A stretch of DNA of 64,000 nucleotides from Candidatus Eiseniibacteriota bacterium (GTDB lineage Bacteria > Eisenbacteria > RBG-16-71-46): the NCBI GenBank assembly GCA_016215625.1, contig JACRIW010000058.1:96252-160251 (forward strand). The letters run 5' to 3'. Below, one piece after another: positions 8,734-17,278 of the stretch. The notes beneath the pieces are model-generated. The model was given only the letters and a program-made list of their open reading frames with translations, was not told the origin of the DNA and searched no databases. The position numbers and the translations under genes are program-made. Numbering within the stretch: the stretch's first letter is position 1; the number at the start of each line of letters is the position of its first letter.

Positions 8734-9891
8734 TCACGAACGCTTGCGGACCAGCTCCCACACGTTCGGCAGGTCGCCCTTGCGGCGGCGGTTGCGGCGT
8801 TTGTCCTCGTGCGCGAGCCCTTCGATCGAATGCCGGATGTCGAGGTTGGGCAGGCCCGAGTTGAAATAGGAGTGCTGCACGAAGTCCGTGCCCTCGCCCG
8901 CGAACGCGCTGCAGTCCACCTGGTGCACCTTGTTGTGCAGCGTCGCCGGATGCGCCGCGCCGTTGGTGCCGAGGCGTTCGGGGTTGCCCTTCGTGTAGTC
9001 GGAGACGTACATCGCCTTGTCGCCGCGGTTGTGATAAACGGTCACGCCGCGCGCGAGCTCGTGCACGCGGCCGAGCGGCGCGCCGATCTCGAGCACGTTG
9101 TCGTCCACGTCCGGCGCGCACAGGAAGATGTGCTCGAAGAGCCGCGGCAGCGCGTTGCCCGGCGTGTACTCGTCCATGCGCTTGAGCGCGTTCTGCAGGA
9201 CGTAGTTGCCCATCGAGTGGCAGAGCAGGTGGATGTCCTGCCCGCAGACGGGCTCGCCGGTCGCGCGGTCGTTGAGCCGCGCGAGAAAGTCGCGCAGCTT
9301 GAGGAACGCGCGCCCGACCGCATGCCCGGAGCCCGCGGCCTCGCTGCGATCGGACTTGTACGACACGAGCGGCAGCGCCATGCCGTCAGACGGCCACGTG
9401 AACAGCACCACGTTCACCTTCTGCCGCGGATCCGTGCCGTCGGTACGGTTGAGCGAAGCCTGCAGCGCGAGCGCGGACGAGACGGCGCCTTTCCACGACA
9501 CGTTGAAACCGTGGATGTAGATCAGCGTGTCGGTGCCGCCCATCATGAGGTCCTGGAGGTCCGCGAAGAACGCGGCCGAACCCAGCACGATGTTCTTCTG
9601 CGATTCCTGCGAGACGCGTGGATCGATCTTCTCTTCGTACGCTTCGATCGCCGCGCCCTCGACGAGCGGCTCGAGGTAGTCGCCGAGCCTGCTGCCGTTG
9701 ACCGCCGCACCGGCGCTCTCGGCCGACATCGCGGCTTTCAGCTTCGCGTCGCTCGCGGTCAGGGTGAGCCGGCCGAAGCGGAGGTTCTCCATGCCGTCGG
9801 CGCTGAAGTTCCGGCCGTAGCCCGTCGGGTGCCAGCGGTCGTCGCCGAGATGATTGCGGTTGGTGGCGTAGAAGAGCTGGAGCTTCGCCAT
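8734..9891 (-). CDS. Alpha/beta hydrolase of the DUF900 type
   Basis: 385 residues from the ATG at 9891, which follows GGAGGAACC; the longer track ORF starts upstream of this site without support. The protein opens with a FYATNRN motif typical of DUF900 hydrolases. It has the oxyanion strand LIYIHGFNVSW, the FTWPSDG segment, the nucleophile elbow CHSMGNY (Ser nucleophile), the acid region LCAPDVDD, and a late His in the TLHNKVHQVD region as the probable catalytic base. No signal peptide or membrane segment is visible, so it is probably cytoplasmic. Substrate unknown; the family includes esterase/lipase-like enzymes. It is transcribed towards a shared terminator. Confidence 0.8.
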   Translation of the reverse strand: MAKLQLFYATNRNHLGDDRWHPTGYGRNFSADGMENLRFGRLTLTASDAKLKAAMSAESAGAAVNGSRLGDYLEPLVEGAAIEAYEEKIDPRVSQESQKNIVLGSAAFFADLQDLMMGGTDTLIYIHGFNVSWKGAVSSALALQASLNRTDGTDPRQKVNVVLFTWPSDGMALPLVSYKSDRSEAAGSGHAVGRAFLKLRDFLARLNDRATGEPVCGQDIHLLCHSMGNYVLQNALKRMDEYTPGNALPRLFEHIFLCAPDVDDNVLEIGAPLGRVHELARGVTVYHNRGDKAMYVSDYTKGNPERLGTNGAAHPATLHNKVHQVDCSAFAGEGTDFVQHSYFNSGLPNLDIRHSIEGLAHEDKRRNRRRKGDLPNVWELVRKRS

Positions 9892-9932
9892 GGTTCCTCC
9901 GTGAGCGGCCGGCGAGGGGGACGGGGGAAAGT

Positions 9933-9978
9933 CGAAGAGCTGCGGCGCCCAATCTACTTCAGGCGCCGCAGCTCTTCG
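9933..9978 (-). terminator. Perfect 17-bp hairpin terminator after the PepSY-type gene
   Basis: CGAAGAGCTGCGGCGCC and its exact reverse complement are separated by 12 bases. On the minus strand the hairpin begins about 22 bases after the stop of the 10001..10534 gene and is followed by ACTTTCCCCC, a weak T-tract. Its position between two co-directional minus genes suggests that it ends the upstream transcript before the hydrolase gene. Confidence 0.75.
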
Positions 9979-10000
9979 GAGTGCAAATGTCGTTCGCGGT

Positions 10001-10534
10001 TCAGCCAACCGGTGTGAGGAACAGCGCGATCAGCGCGACGATCACGCCCGCCGCCGCCAGCACGAGGCCGCGCTTCTGCAGCGGGCTGCCGCCCTTGAAC
10101 ATGAAGAACGACGAGCACGCCATGAACAGCAGCATGCTCCCGTACGCGAGCGTCACCCAGTGGATGGGCATGCCGCTGCGCGAGGTGTGCAGTTCGGTCA
10201 TGCGGTCGAAGGGGAAGAGCCATTCCTTCTGGATGCGATCCGCCTGGCCGGTCGCGCCGTCGTACGAGCCGCCGCGGAAGTACAGCACGGTGCCTTCGGT
10301 CCGCTCGACCCGCACCTCGCGCATCTTGAGCGCGGGCGCGAGTGCCTCGGGCGTGAGCCCCGGCTCGAGCTGTACGGGCGTGTGGATCTCGCGCTGCAGG
10401 AAGTTCGTGTCGCGGAAGATCTGCGCGATCCCGCTGAGCGCGAACAGCAGCGTGAGTCCGGCGGTGACGAAACCGATGTCGCGGTGCAGCGCGCGCATCT
10501 GCTGTCCGAAGGTCTTCTTCTCGGTCGAAGCCAT
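10001..10534 (-). CDS. PepSY-associated transmembrane protein
   Basis: 177 residues from the ATG at 10534 (MASTEKKTFGQQ). The preceding in-frame residues are Arg/Pro-rich and look untranslated, and only a weak GGGGAA precedes the start. Layout: a cytoplasmic start, a first membrane helix (FVTAGLTLLFALSGIAQIF), an exported central region of about 90 residues, a second helix (WVTLAYGSMLLFMACSSFFMF), and a third C-terminal helix (GLVLAAAGVIVALIALFL). This is the layout of short PepSY_TM-like inner-membrane proteins, whose exact function is unknown and which are often near iron uptake or respiratory genes. No such neighbour is present here. Confidence 0.65.
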   Translation of the reverse strand: MASTEKKTFGQQMRALHRDIGFVTAGLTLLFALSGIAQIFRDTNFLQREIHTPVQLEPGLTPEALAPALKMREVRVERTEGTVLYFRGGSYDGATGQADRIQKEWLFPFDRMTELHTSRSGMPIHWVTLAYGSMLLFMACSSFFMFKGGSPLQKRGLVLAAAGVIVALIALFLTPVG

Positions 10535-10767
10535 GTGTGTTCCCCGGTCGTGTCGGATCCCGGGCGAGCGCCGGGACGGGGGAATGTGGCGCGGGAGAAT
10601 CGGGCAACGCGCGGGGGATGTCGAGCAGGTTCGAAGCAGCGCCGAGCGGGCCGGCTCGGCATTCCTTGCCTCGGCGGTCGGTCGCGGGCGTGGAGCGTGT
10701 CCGTCCGGAGGAGTAGGGTGGCGCACGTCCGCTGGCCTTCGGCCGCCGTCATCGAGTGGGGGGCATC

Positions 10768-12015
10768 GTGTCGCTCTCGCGTCTTTGCCGTCTCGTCGTG
10801 TTCGCGCTGCTGCTGTCTTCGCCAGCGTCCGCGCTGCCGCCCGCGCTTCCGCGCGCGGACGACCCGGCCGTGCAGGTCTTCCTCACGAACGATCTCGAAC
10901 GCGCGCTTCCGATGCTGCAGAAGAGCGCGCGCCAGTCGCCAAGGGACGCGGACGCGCTCGCCTGGCTCGCGAGCTGCCAGCGCCGGCTCGGCAAATACGA
11001 CGAGGCCGAGCGGTCGGCGCGGCGCGCGCTCGCGCTCGATCCGCGGCACGCATTCGCGGAAGACGTGCTCGGGGACACGTACAACCCGGTCTATTCGGGC
11101 TGGGAGCGCACGAACGCCGAAAGCACGTGGACGCACCTTCTGCGATCCGTCGAGTGCGACTCGACTTCGTGCGACGCGTGGCCCGGGCTCTGGATCCAGG
11201 CCATGGAGCGGGGTGACCTCGCACTCGAGAAGCGCTCCCTGCGCGCCATGGTGAGCACCGGCTTCCTCACGCCGGGACTTCTCGCATACGCGCGATGGGT
11301 GATCCGGTCGCTCCCCGAGCGCGCCGTGATCGTGTGCAACGGCGACATGGACACCTATCCCCTCGTCGCGCTGCAGGAGACCGAAGCACTCCGGCCCGAC
11401 GTCGCGGTGCTCAACGTGGGCATGCTCGACCTCGCATGGTACCGCCGCTTCGTGCGGGCTCGTCATGCGCTGGTCCTGGCCGGCGACGACTCGGAACTTC
11501 CGCCTCTGCCCGGAGCGCTCGCCCTGAAGGGTGTTCCGGTCGTGGCGCACCAGCTGGTGATGGGCGCGTGGCTCGAGGCCGTCCGCGAAGCCCGGTTCGG
11601 CCGACCGCTCACCGTGGCGCTCGGGCTCCAGGAGGATGCCTATGCGCCCGGCACGCCGCGCCGCGAGGTGTTCCGCGGGCCGTTCGGGGAGCACGTGGCC
11701 GGACGTGTCGAGGCGGACATCGACACCGCGCGCGTGCGAGCGAGCTTCGACTGGCTCGATCGGGCCGCGGCGGGGACGTCCTACGTCGGCGCCCGCGACC
11801 ACAGCCCCATCCGGCGTGCGTACACCGAGTACATGCGGGACAACATCGCCGACCTCGCGAAGCGGTACGCGGACGAAGTGCGGCGGGGAGGCGACGAAAC
11901 GCGCACGCGCGAAGCGAGGGAGTGGGCGCTGCAGATCGCGCGTGAGACGCACGCGAGCGCGGACCTGATTCGAGCGCTTTCGCCGCGCGGTGGCGACGGA
12001 TCCGGCAAGGAATAG
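10768..12015 (+). CDS. Exported TPR protein with DUF2723-like C-terminal region
   Basis: About 415 residues. I prefer GTG 10768 (after a G-rich stretch) over GTG 10756, which has no ribosome site. A signal peptide (VVFALLLSSPASA) is followed by TPR units (residues about 20-100: DADALAWLASCQRRLGKYDEAERSARRAL). The segment VIVCNGDMDTYPLVALQETE and the next residues ALRPDVAVLNVGML closely follow the GDNDTYPLW...EVEGxRxDVxVVNLSLL signature found in the soluble part of DUF2723 membrane proteins (predicted O-mannosyltransferase family). The transmembrane core of that family is absent. The rest is helical. It stands alone between a divergent membrane protein and a SET-domain gene. Function unknown. 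Confidence 0.7.
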   Translation: MSLSRLCRLVVFALLLSSPASALPPALPRADDPAVQVFLTNDLERALPMLQKSARQSPRDADALAWLASCQRRLGKYDEAERSARRALALDPRHAFAEDVLGDTYNPVYSGWERTNAESTWTHLLRSVECDSTSCDAWPGLWIQAMERGDLALEKRSLRAMVSTGFLTPGLLAYARWVIRSLPERAVIVCNGDMDTYPLVALQETEALRPDVAVLNVGMLDLAWYRRFVRARHALVLAGDDSELPPLPGALALKGVPVVAHQLVMGAWLEAVREARFGRPLTVALGLQEDAYAPGTPRREVFRGPFGEHVAGRVEADIDTARVRASFDWLDRAAAGTSYVGARDHSPIRRAYTEYMRDNIADLAKRYADEVRRGGDETRTREAREWALQIARETHASADLIRALSPRGGDGSGKE

Positions 12016-12210
12016 CGGCGAGCCGCACGCCGCTCCGGTTCCACGATCAGGAAGTGTGCGCACTCGAACGCATCGAGTACTTGGAAATCGCGGGCACATC
12101 GTGGAAAGTGCGGCATCGTCCCGCACCGCATGCTTCACCGCTCGCGTCCGGTATCGCGTTCCGACGCGGGCGGCCCGCAGGGAGCTTTCGACACCACGGA
12201 GGGTGGACTC

Positions 12211-12750
12211 TTGGCCGCAGGTTCGCGTGTCACCGAGACGGCCCCGGGGCAGCTTCGCGCCTCGGGCAAACTGCTGCGTTGCGATTCCGAGTTCGTGGGC
12301 GTGCACGTGGGCGAGAACGGCCGCCATCTCGTCGCCATCCGCCCCATTCCGCGCGGCACGCGCGTGTTCACGCTCGTCGGCCGCGAGCATCCCGCGCCGA
12401 CCCGGTACTCCGTGCAGGTCGGCCCCGAGCTGCACCTCGACCAGGACTGCGCGCGCGACGAGTTCGAACTCGTGCGCAAGTACTTCTGGCGCTACCTCGA
12501 TCATCACTGCGAGCCCACGGTGTTCATCCGCGACCGCGAGGTGATCGCGACGCGCGACATCCTCGAGGGCGAGGGCGTGACGTTCGACTACAACACGACC
12601 GAGTACGACATGGCTTCGCCGTTCGACTGCGAGTGCGGCAGCGAGCGCTGCGTCGGCACGGTCCGGGGTGCGCGGCACCTGAGCGCCGAGCAGCGCGCGC
12701 GGGTGGAGCACCTCCTGGCGGACTACCTGCTCGGCCAGGTCCAGCGGTAG
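12211..12750 (+). CDS. SET-domain protein (probable protein-lysine methyltransferase)
   Basis: About 179 residues. The TTG at 12211 follows CGGAGGGTGG with good spacing; the track's ATG at 12130 lacks a ribosome site and adds a low-complexity leader. The SET hallmarks are in order: an N-terminal strand pair (GRHLVAIRPIPRGTRVFTLVG), the segment FWRYLDHHCEPTVFI in the position of the NHS-C substrate/SAM pocket, and the strand VTFDYNTTEYDM containing the conserved Tyr. A Cys cluster (CECGSERCVGTVRG) resembles the post-SET zinc site. SET proteins transfer a methyl group from SAM to lysine. The bacterial target is unknown; ribosomal or histone-like proteins are typical guesses. No signal peptide, so cytosolic. 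Confidence 0.8.
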   Translation: MAAGSRVTETAPGQLRASGKLLRCDSEFVGVHVGENGRHLVAIRPIPRGTRVFTLVGREHPAPTRYSVQVGPELHLDQDCARDEFELVRKYFWRYLDHHCEPTVFIRDREVIATRDILEGEGVTFDYNTTEYDMASPFDCECGSERCVGTVRGARHLSAEQRARVEHLLADYLLGQVQR

Positions 12751-13079
12751 GGACGAGAGCCGCCGCGGGGCGCGCGTCCCCGTGCGCCGTGGTCCGGGAG
12801 TCGAGACGGCCTGCCGGCCTGCCGGCCCGCCGGCATGACAGTCCGTGCACATTCGACTGCGCCTCCCGGACCAGTTGACGCATCCCCGTGGGCCGGGCCA
12901 GCATGCGGGAGGTTGGGGCTTCCCTCACCGCACTCCTTTACTGCGCCCCACCGGCGGCGGCAACGCCACCTCGGTTACACGTCATCCCACCGCGTGAAGG
13001 CACGCCGCTCAAGCGGGCGCGCCGGACGCATCGGAACTCCGGGCCTCGGCCGACATGAGGCACTTTCGGGGGGACCTAT
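12751..13079. other. Intergenic region upstream of pntAB
   Basis: This 329-base stretch has no supportable gene; the 85-residue plus ORF at 12835 is low-complexity and has no ribosome site. At 12808-12835 a short G/C tandem (repeats of GGCCTGCC) contains the inverted pair TGCCGGC/GCCGGCA, a possible hairpin ending the SET gene. The right end supplies the ribosome site GGGGGGACC of pntA. A promoter for pntAB must lie here or further upstream, but I cannot point to convincing -35/-10 boxes. Confidence 0.5.
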
Positions 13080-14681
13080 ATGGCATTGGTGATCGGAATA
13101 CCCACGGAACTGGCGCCGCTCGAGAAGCGCGTCGCCACCGTGCCCGAAGTGGTCGAGAAGCTGATCAAGCTGGGCTTCTCGGTGATGGTGCAGAGCGGAG
13201 CGGGTGACGCGGCGAACTGCGACGACGCCAGCTACCGTGCCGCCGGCGCGACGATCGCGGACTCGGCGGCCGCGCTGTGGTCGGGTTCGGACATCGTCTT
13301 CAAGGTGCGACCGCCCTCGCTCGACGAGGTCGCCCTCATGCGCGAAGGCGGCACGCTCATTTCCTTCATCTGGCCCGCGCAGAACCCCGACCTCATGCAG
13401 GCGCTCGCGGCCAAGAAGACCACGGTGCTCGCGATCGACTCGCTGCCGCGCCAGCTCAGCCGCGCGCAGAAGATGGACGCGCTCACGTCCATGGCCGGCG
13501 TGAGTGGCTATCGCGCCGTCGTCGAAGCCGCGAACGCGTTCGGCCGCTTCTTCAACGGCCAGATCACGGCCGCCGGCAAGATCCCGCCGGCGAAGGTGTT
13601 CGTCGCCGGCGCCGGCGTCGCCGGTCTCGCCGCGATCGGCACCGCCGCGAACCTCGGCGCGATCGTGCGCGCGAACGACACGCGTGCCGAAGTGGCCGAC
13701 CAGGTCGTCTCGCTCGGCGGCGAGTTCGTGAAGGTGGACTACGACGAGGAAGGCTCCGGTGGCGGCGGCTACGCGAAGGTGATGTCCGAAGGCTTCCAGA
13801 AGGCCCAGCGCGAGATGTACGCGAAGCAGGCCCGCGAAGTGGACATCATCATCACGACCGCGCTCATCCCGGGTAAGCCCGCGCCGCGGCTCATCACGGC
13901 CGAGATGGTGCAGAGCATGAAGCCGGGCAGCGTCATCGTGGACATGGCCGCCGAGCAGGGCGGCAACTGCGAACTGACCGAGCCGGGCAAGGCGGTCGTG
14001 AAGCACGGCGTGACGATCGTCGGCTACACCGACCTCGCCAGCCGTCTCGCCAAGCAGTCGTCGTCGCTCTACGCCACGAACCTGTTCCGCCTCACCGAGG
14101 AGCTGTGCAAGGCGAAGGACGGCACGGTCGACGTGAACATGGAGGACGAGGCGATCCGCGGCCTCACGGTGATCAAGGAAGGCGCGATCACGTGGCCGCC
14201 GCCGGCTCCGAAGCCGGTCGCCGCTCCTCCCGCACCTCCGGCCGCCGCGGCGAAGCCCGCCGAGAAGAAGGGCGGACACGGTCACGGCGCGGTGCAGGCG
14301 CCGGCGTCCTGGAAGGAGACGGGCATCCAGTTCGGCGTCGTCGCGGTGCTCTTCTACCTGATCGGCGCCGGAGCGCCCTCGGCGTTCTTGTCGCATTTCA
14401 CGGTGTTCGTGCTCGCGTGCTTCGTGGGCTACATGGTCGTGTGGAACGTCACGGCGGCGCTGCATACGCCGCTCATGAGCGTGACCAACGCGATCTCCAG
14501 CATCATCGTGCTCGGTGCGCTCGTGCAGGTCGCGCCGCCGCTGCTCGGTGAAGGCGCTTCCGTGGTTCGTCCCGTGGGCTGGATCCTCGGCCTCGCGGTG
14601 GCGAGCATCGTCCTCGTGACCATCAACATGTTCGGCGGCTTCGCGGTGACGCGTCGCATGCTCGACATGTTCCGGAAGTAG
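13080..14681 (+). CDS. pntA: NAD(P) transhydrogenase subunit alpha
   Basis: 533 residues, close to the single-chain E. coli PntA (510). PntAB couples inward proton flow to hydride transfer from NADH to NADP, supplying NADPH. Residues 1-370 are the NAD-binding domain I, alanine-dehydrogenase-like: IGIPTE at the start, KVRPPS, and the Rossmann glycine loop [15 protein letters not shown]. The mobile-loop region is present ([17 protein letters not shown]). A Pro/Ala-rich linker containing GGHGHG (residues about 380-410) leads to four membrane helices of domain II at the C-terminus. In some bacteria this subunit is split in two; here it is fused. pntB follows after nine bases, so the two are surely one operon, ended by a hairpin at 16142. 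Confidence 0.96.
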   Translation: MALVIGIPTELAPLEKRVATVPEVVEKLIKLGFSVMVQSGAGDAANCDDASYRAAGATIADSAAALWSGSDIVFKVRPPSLDEVALMREGGTLISFIWPAQNPDLMQALAAKKTTVLAIDSLPRQLSRAQKMDALTSMAGVSGYRAVVEAANAFGRFFNGQITAAGKIPPAKVFVAGAGVAGLAAIGTAANLGAIVRANDTRAEVADQVVSLGGEFVKVDYDEEGSGGGGYAKVMSEGFQKAQREMYAKQAREVDIIITTALIPGKPAPRLITAEMVQSMKPGSVIVDMAAEQGGNCELTEPGKAVVKHGVTIVGYTDLASRLAKQSSSLYATNLFRLTEELCKAKDGTVDVNMEDEAIRGLTVIKEGAITWPPPAPKPVAAPPAPPAAAAKPAEKKGGHGHGAVQAPASWKETGIQFGVVAVLFYLIGAGAPSAFLSHFTVFVLACFVGYMVVWNVTAALHTPLMSVTNAISSIIVLGALVQVAPPLLGEGASVVRPVGWILGLAVASIVLVTINMFGGFAVTRRMLDMFRK

Positions 14682-14690
14682 GGGGCCGCC

Positions 14691-16121
14691 ATGAACACGA
14701 CTTCACTGCTCTCGCAGCCCCTCGCCACGGTCGCCTACATCGGCGCGACCATCCTGTTCATCATGAGCCTCGGCGGACTCTCGCATCCCGAAACGAGCCG
14801 CCGCGGCAACCAGTACGGCATCATCGGCATGGCGATCGCCGTGCTCGCCACGATCTTCGGACCGAAGGTCACGCCTGCGGGCTGGGGCTGGATCGTCGGC
14901 GCCATGGCGGTGGGCGGAAGCATCGGCATCTACGCGGCGCGGACCGTGAAGATGACGCAGATGCCCGAACTCGTCGCGCTCATGCACAGCCTCGTCGGTC
15001 TCGCCGCCGTGTTCGTCGGCTACGCGAACTACATCGACCCGGCCGCGTCGGCGAACCTGCCGGCGGACGAGCACATGGTGCACCTGATCGAGACGTACGT
15101 CGGCATCCTGATCGGCGCCGTCACGTTCTCGGGCTCGATCGTCGCGTTCGGCAAGCTCGCGGGCAAGATCAGCGGCAAGCCGGTCATCCTCCCGGGGCGG
15201 CACTTCCTCAACCTGATCGCGCTCGGCGTGGTGATCTGGTTCGGCGTGCAGTTCGCGGGCGCGCACGAAGTGTCGCAGGGCATGGTCCCGCTCTACGTGA
15301 TGACCGCGATCGCGCTGCTCTTCGGCGTGCACATGGTCATGGCGATCGGCGGCGCGGACATGCCGGTCGTCGTCTCGATGCTCAACAGCTACTCCGGCTG
15401 GGCGGCCGCCGCGACGGGCTTCATGCTGTCGAACGACCTGCTCATCGTGACCGGCGCGCTGGTGGGTTCGAGCGGCGCGATCCTCTCGTACATCATGTGC
15501 AAGGCGATGAACCGCCAGTTCTTCTCGGTGATCGCCGGCGGCTTCGGCACCGAGGGCGGTGCGGCGCCGGCCGCGGGCGCGGTGCCCGCGGGCGAGGTCA
15601 CGCCGATCACGTCGGCCGAGACGGCCGAACTGCTGCGTGACGCGAAGAACGTCATCCTCGTGCCGGGCTACGGCATGGCCGTGGCGCAGGCGCAGCACAC
15701 GGTGTTCGAGATCACGAAGCTCCTGCGCGAGAAGGGCGTCAACGTCCGGTTCGGCATCCATCCGGTCGCCGGCCGCATGCCGGGGCACATGAACGTGCTG
15801 CTCGCCGAGGCGAAGGTGCCGTACGACATCGTGCTCGAAATGGAGGAGCTCAACGACGACTTCCCCGACACCGATGTCGCGATGGTGATCGGCGCGAACG
15901 ACATCGTGAACCCGGCCGCCGAGGACGATCCGACGAGCCCGATCGCCGGCATGCCGGTGCTCCAGGTGTGGAAGGCGAAGACGTCGATCGTGATGAAGCG
16001 CTCGATGGCGTCGGGCTACGCGGGTGTGGACAACCCGCTCTTCTACAAGGAAAACAACCGGATGCTGTTCGGCGACGCCAAGAAGATGCTCGACGAAGTG
16101 CTGGTGGCGCTGAAGGGCTGA
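14691..16121 (+). CDS. pntB: NAD(P) transhydrogenase subunit beta
   Basis: 476 residues, near the usual 460-480. The N-terminal half has about nine membrane helices ([22 protein letters not shown] is the typical opening) and carries the proton path of domain II. The C-terminal domain III, from about residue 300, binds [20 protein letters not shown] is the nucleotide loop, followed by [20 protein letters not shown] and the segment [14 protein letters not shown] with its Asp. [15 protein letters not shown] closes the domain. Every family hallmark is intact. It pairs with PntA in the inner membrane as an alpha2-beta2 complex. Confidence 0.97.
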   Translation: MNTTSLLSQPLATVAYIGATILFIMSLGGLSHPETSRRGNQYGIIGMAIAVLATIFGPKVTPAGWGWIVGAMAVGGSIGIYAARTVKMTQMPELVALMHSLVGLAAVFVGYANYIDPAASANLPADEHMVHLIETYVGILIGAVTFSGSIVAFGKLAGKISGKPVILPGRHFLNLIALGVVIWFGVQFAGAHEVSQGMVPLYVMTAIALLFGVHMVMAIGGADMPVVVSMLNSYSGWAAAATGFMLSNDLLIVTGALVGSSGAILSYIMCKAMNRQFFSVIAGGFGTEGGAAPAAGAVPAGEVTPITSAETAELLRDAKNVILVPGYGMAVAQAQHTVFEITKLLREKGVNVRFGIHPVAGRMPGHMNVLLAEAKVPYDIVLEMEELNDDFPDTDVAMVIGANDIVNPAAEDDPTSPIAGMPVLQVWKAKTSIVMKRSMASGYAGVDNPLFYKENNRMLFGDAKKMLDEVLVALKG

Positions 16122-16141
16122 CGCCGCGATCAGGACGCACG

Positions 16142-16175
16142 AACGCCCCGGGAGCGAAACACTCCCGGGGCGTTT
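16142..16175. terminator. Rho-independent terminator after pntB (bidirectional)
   Basis: AACGCCCCGGGAG pairs perfectly with CTCCCGGGGCGTT around a seven-base loop, with TTTCGATT at the 3' side. It lies about 20 bases after the pntB stop and about 20 bases beyond the stop of the convergent minus-strand gene. Confidence 0.88.
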
Positions 16176-16197
16176 CGATTGCCCTGCGAGACCCGAC

Positions 16198-17154
16198 CTA
16201 CTCGATCCGGATCACCACGCCGGGGTTCGCGGCCGGGTCGTCGGGCGTGCGGAAGTAGTACGTGCCCGGCCGGACGCGGCGGCCATTCGAGTCGAGACCA
16301 TCCCATTCGACGGTCCGTGCGCCCGCGGCACCGGCCGGCGATTCGAGCTGCCGGACGCGACGGCCGCCGATGTCGTAGAGCACCACGCGAACGCTCCCCG
16401 AAGGCGTGGTCGTGAAGTGCAGCGTCGTCGCGCGCCGGAACGGATTCGGTGCCGCGCCCGAGCGCGCGCCGCCGCGCGAGCCCGGGGTCACGGACGTCGT
16501 CGCACAGCCGTCGGCGTGCGCGTTGTGGCGCACCCATTCCCAGCGCGTCGTCCCCCAGGCGAGCGACGAGCCGTCGCCCCAGAGCACGCGCGGCGTCGGG
16601 GAGTGGTCCGAGGCGGACGTGTAGGCCGATCCGGACAGGAGCGGCACACCAGCCTGGTACACCGTCACGCTCGTGCCGTTCACGATCCGGACGCGATAGG
16701 TGTGCATGCCGGAGGTCGAAGCGGCGGCGGTGAGCGCGGCGCCGCACGGGTTCGTCACGAGCATCACCTCCCCGGGCGCGACGAAGCAGAGCGAGCCGAA
16801 GTGGGGCGCGGTCGTGACGTTGAGCGCCGCCACCTGCCGGTAGTGCCCGCACGGGCCGACGCACTCGGTGCCCTGGTCCACGGCGAGGCGCGCCTCGAGC
16901 ACGAGCGTGTCGGGGATCGCGATGGACGTGTCGCTCTGGAGGTAGAGCACGTTCTGGGAGCAACTCGTCGTCGCGATCCGGAAGACGTCCCCGATGAACG
17001 TGGCGGCGCCGCCGTTCGTGATCTTCGTCCAGGCCGGGCAGACGGAGTCCGGCGGGCTGCCGCTCGCGGCATTCCATTCGACGACGGCGCCGTGGGCCGG
17101 GGGCACGAGGACGAGGAGCATGAGGGCGATGCCGAGGAACATGGGGTGTCTCAC
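16198..17154 (-). CDS. Secreted protein with FlgD-like C-terminal sorting domain
   Basis: 318 residues. The GTG at 17154 follows GGAGGGA by seven bases and gives a clean signal peptide (MFLGIALMLLVLVPPAHG). The central region (residues about 25-215) is a beta-rich, Cys-containing module of unknown family, concanavalin-like by appearance (TLVLEARLAVDQG...HTYRVRIVNGTSVTVYQAG). The final 85 residues match the FlgD-Ig/type IX sorting fold: PNPFRRATTLHF, LYDIGGRRVRQL, WDGLDSNGRRVRPGTYYFR. The tail ends GVVIRIE. It is probably exported through the Por-like route and anchored at the surface. A 15-base palindrome lies 46 bases upstream. Confidence 0.72.
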   Translation of the reverse strand: MRHPMFLGIALMLLVLVPPAHGAVVEWNAASGSPPDSVCPAWTKITNGGAATFIGDVFRIATTSCSQNVLYLQSDTSIAIPDTLVLEARLAVDQGTECVGPCGHYRQVAALNVTTAPHFGSLCFVAPGEVMLVTNPCGAALTAAASTSGMHTYRVRIVNGTSVTVYQAGVPLLSGSAYTSASDHSPTPRVLWGDGSSLAWGTTRWEWVRHNAHADGCATTSVTPGSRGGARSGAAPNPFRRATTLHFTTTPSGSVRVVLYDIGGRRVRQLESPAGAAGARTVEWDGLDSNGRRVRPGTYYFRTPDDPAANPGVVIRIE

Positions 17155-17199
17155 GAGAAGTCCCTCCGAGGTGCGGGCCGAGTCGTGCGCGAAGTGATT

Positions 17200-17214
17200 C
17201 CAGTGGTGCACTGG
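17200..17214. promoter_or_regulatory. Operator-like palindrome upstream of the secreted protein gene
   Basis: CCAGTG-GTG-CACTGG is a perfect inverted repeat with a three-base centre, in an otherwise unstructured leader 46 bases before the GTG start. A TATGAA hexamer on the minus strand stands just upstream of it, a possible -10. The arrangement would suit a repressor site overlapping the transcription start, but no regulator gene is adjacent. Confidence 0.3.
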
Positions 17215-17278
17215 TTCATACTTCAAACGTATCGCGGAGGCGAAAGCGAACGGGAGCCCGAAGGGGGGGCGCGGTGCG

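Noticed and set aside
9951-9956. TAGATT on the minus strand as a promoter of the DUF900 hydrolase
   Set aside because: It lies exactly in the loop of the perfect hairpin and has no -35 partner, so chance is likely.
12808-12835. Short GGCCTGCC tandem as a possible CRISPR or mobile-element repeat
   Set aside because: Only about three imperfect 8-base units; far too short for CRISPR and with no spacer pattern. Kept only as intergenic structure.
12835-13092. 85-residue plus ORF before pntA
   Set aside because: No ribosome site, no family resemblance, and it overlaps the pntA ribosome site and start in another frame.
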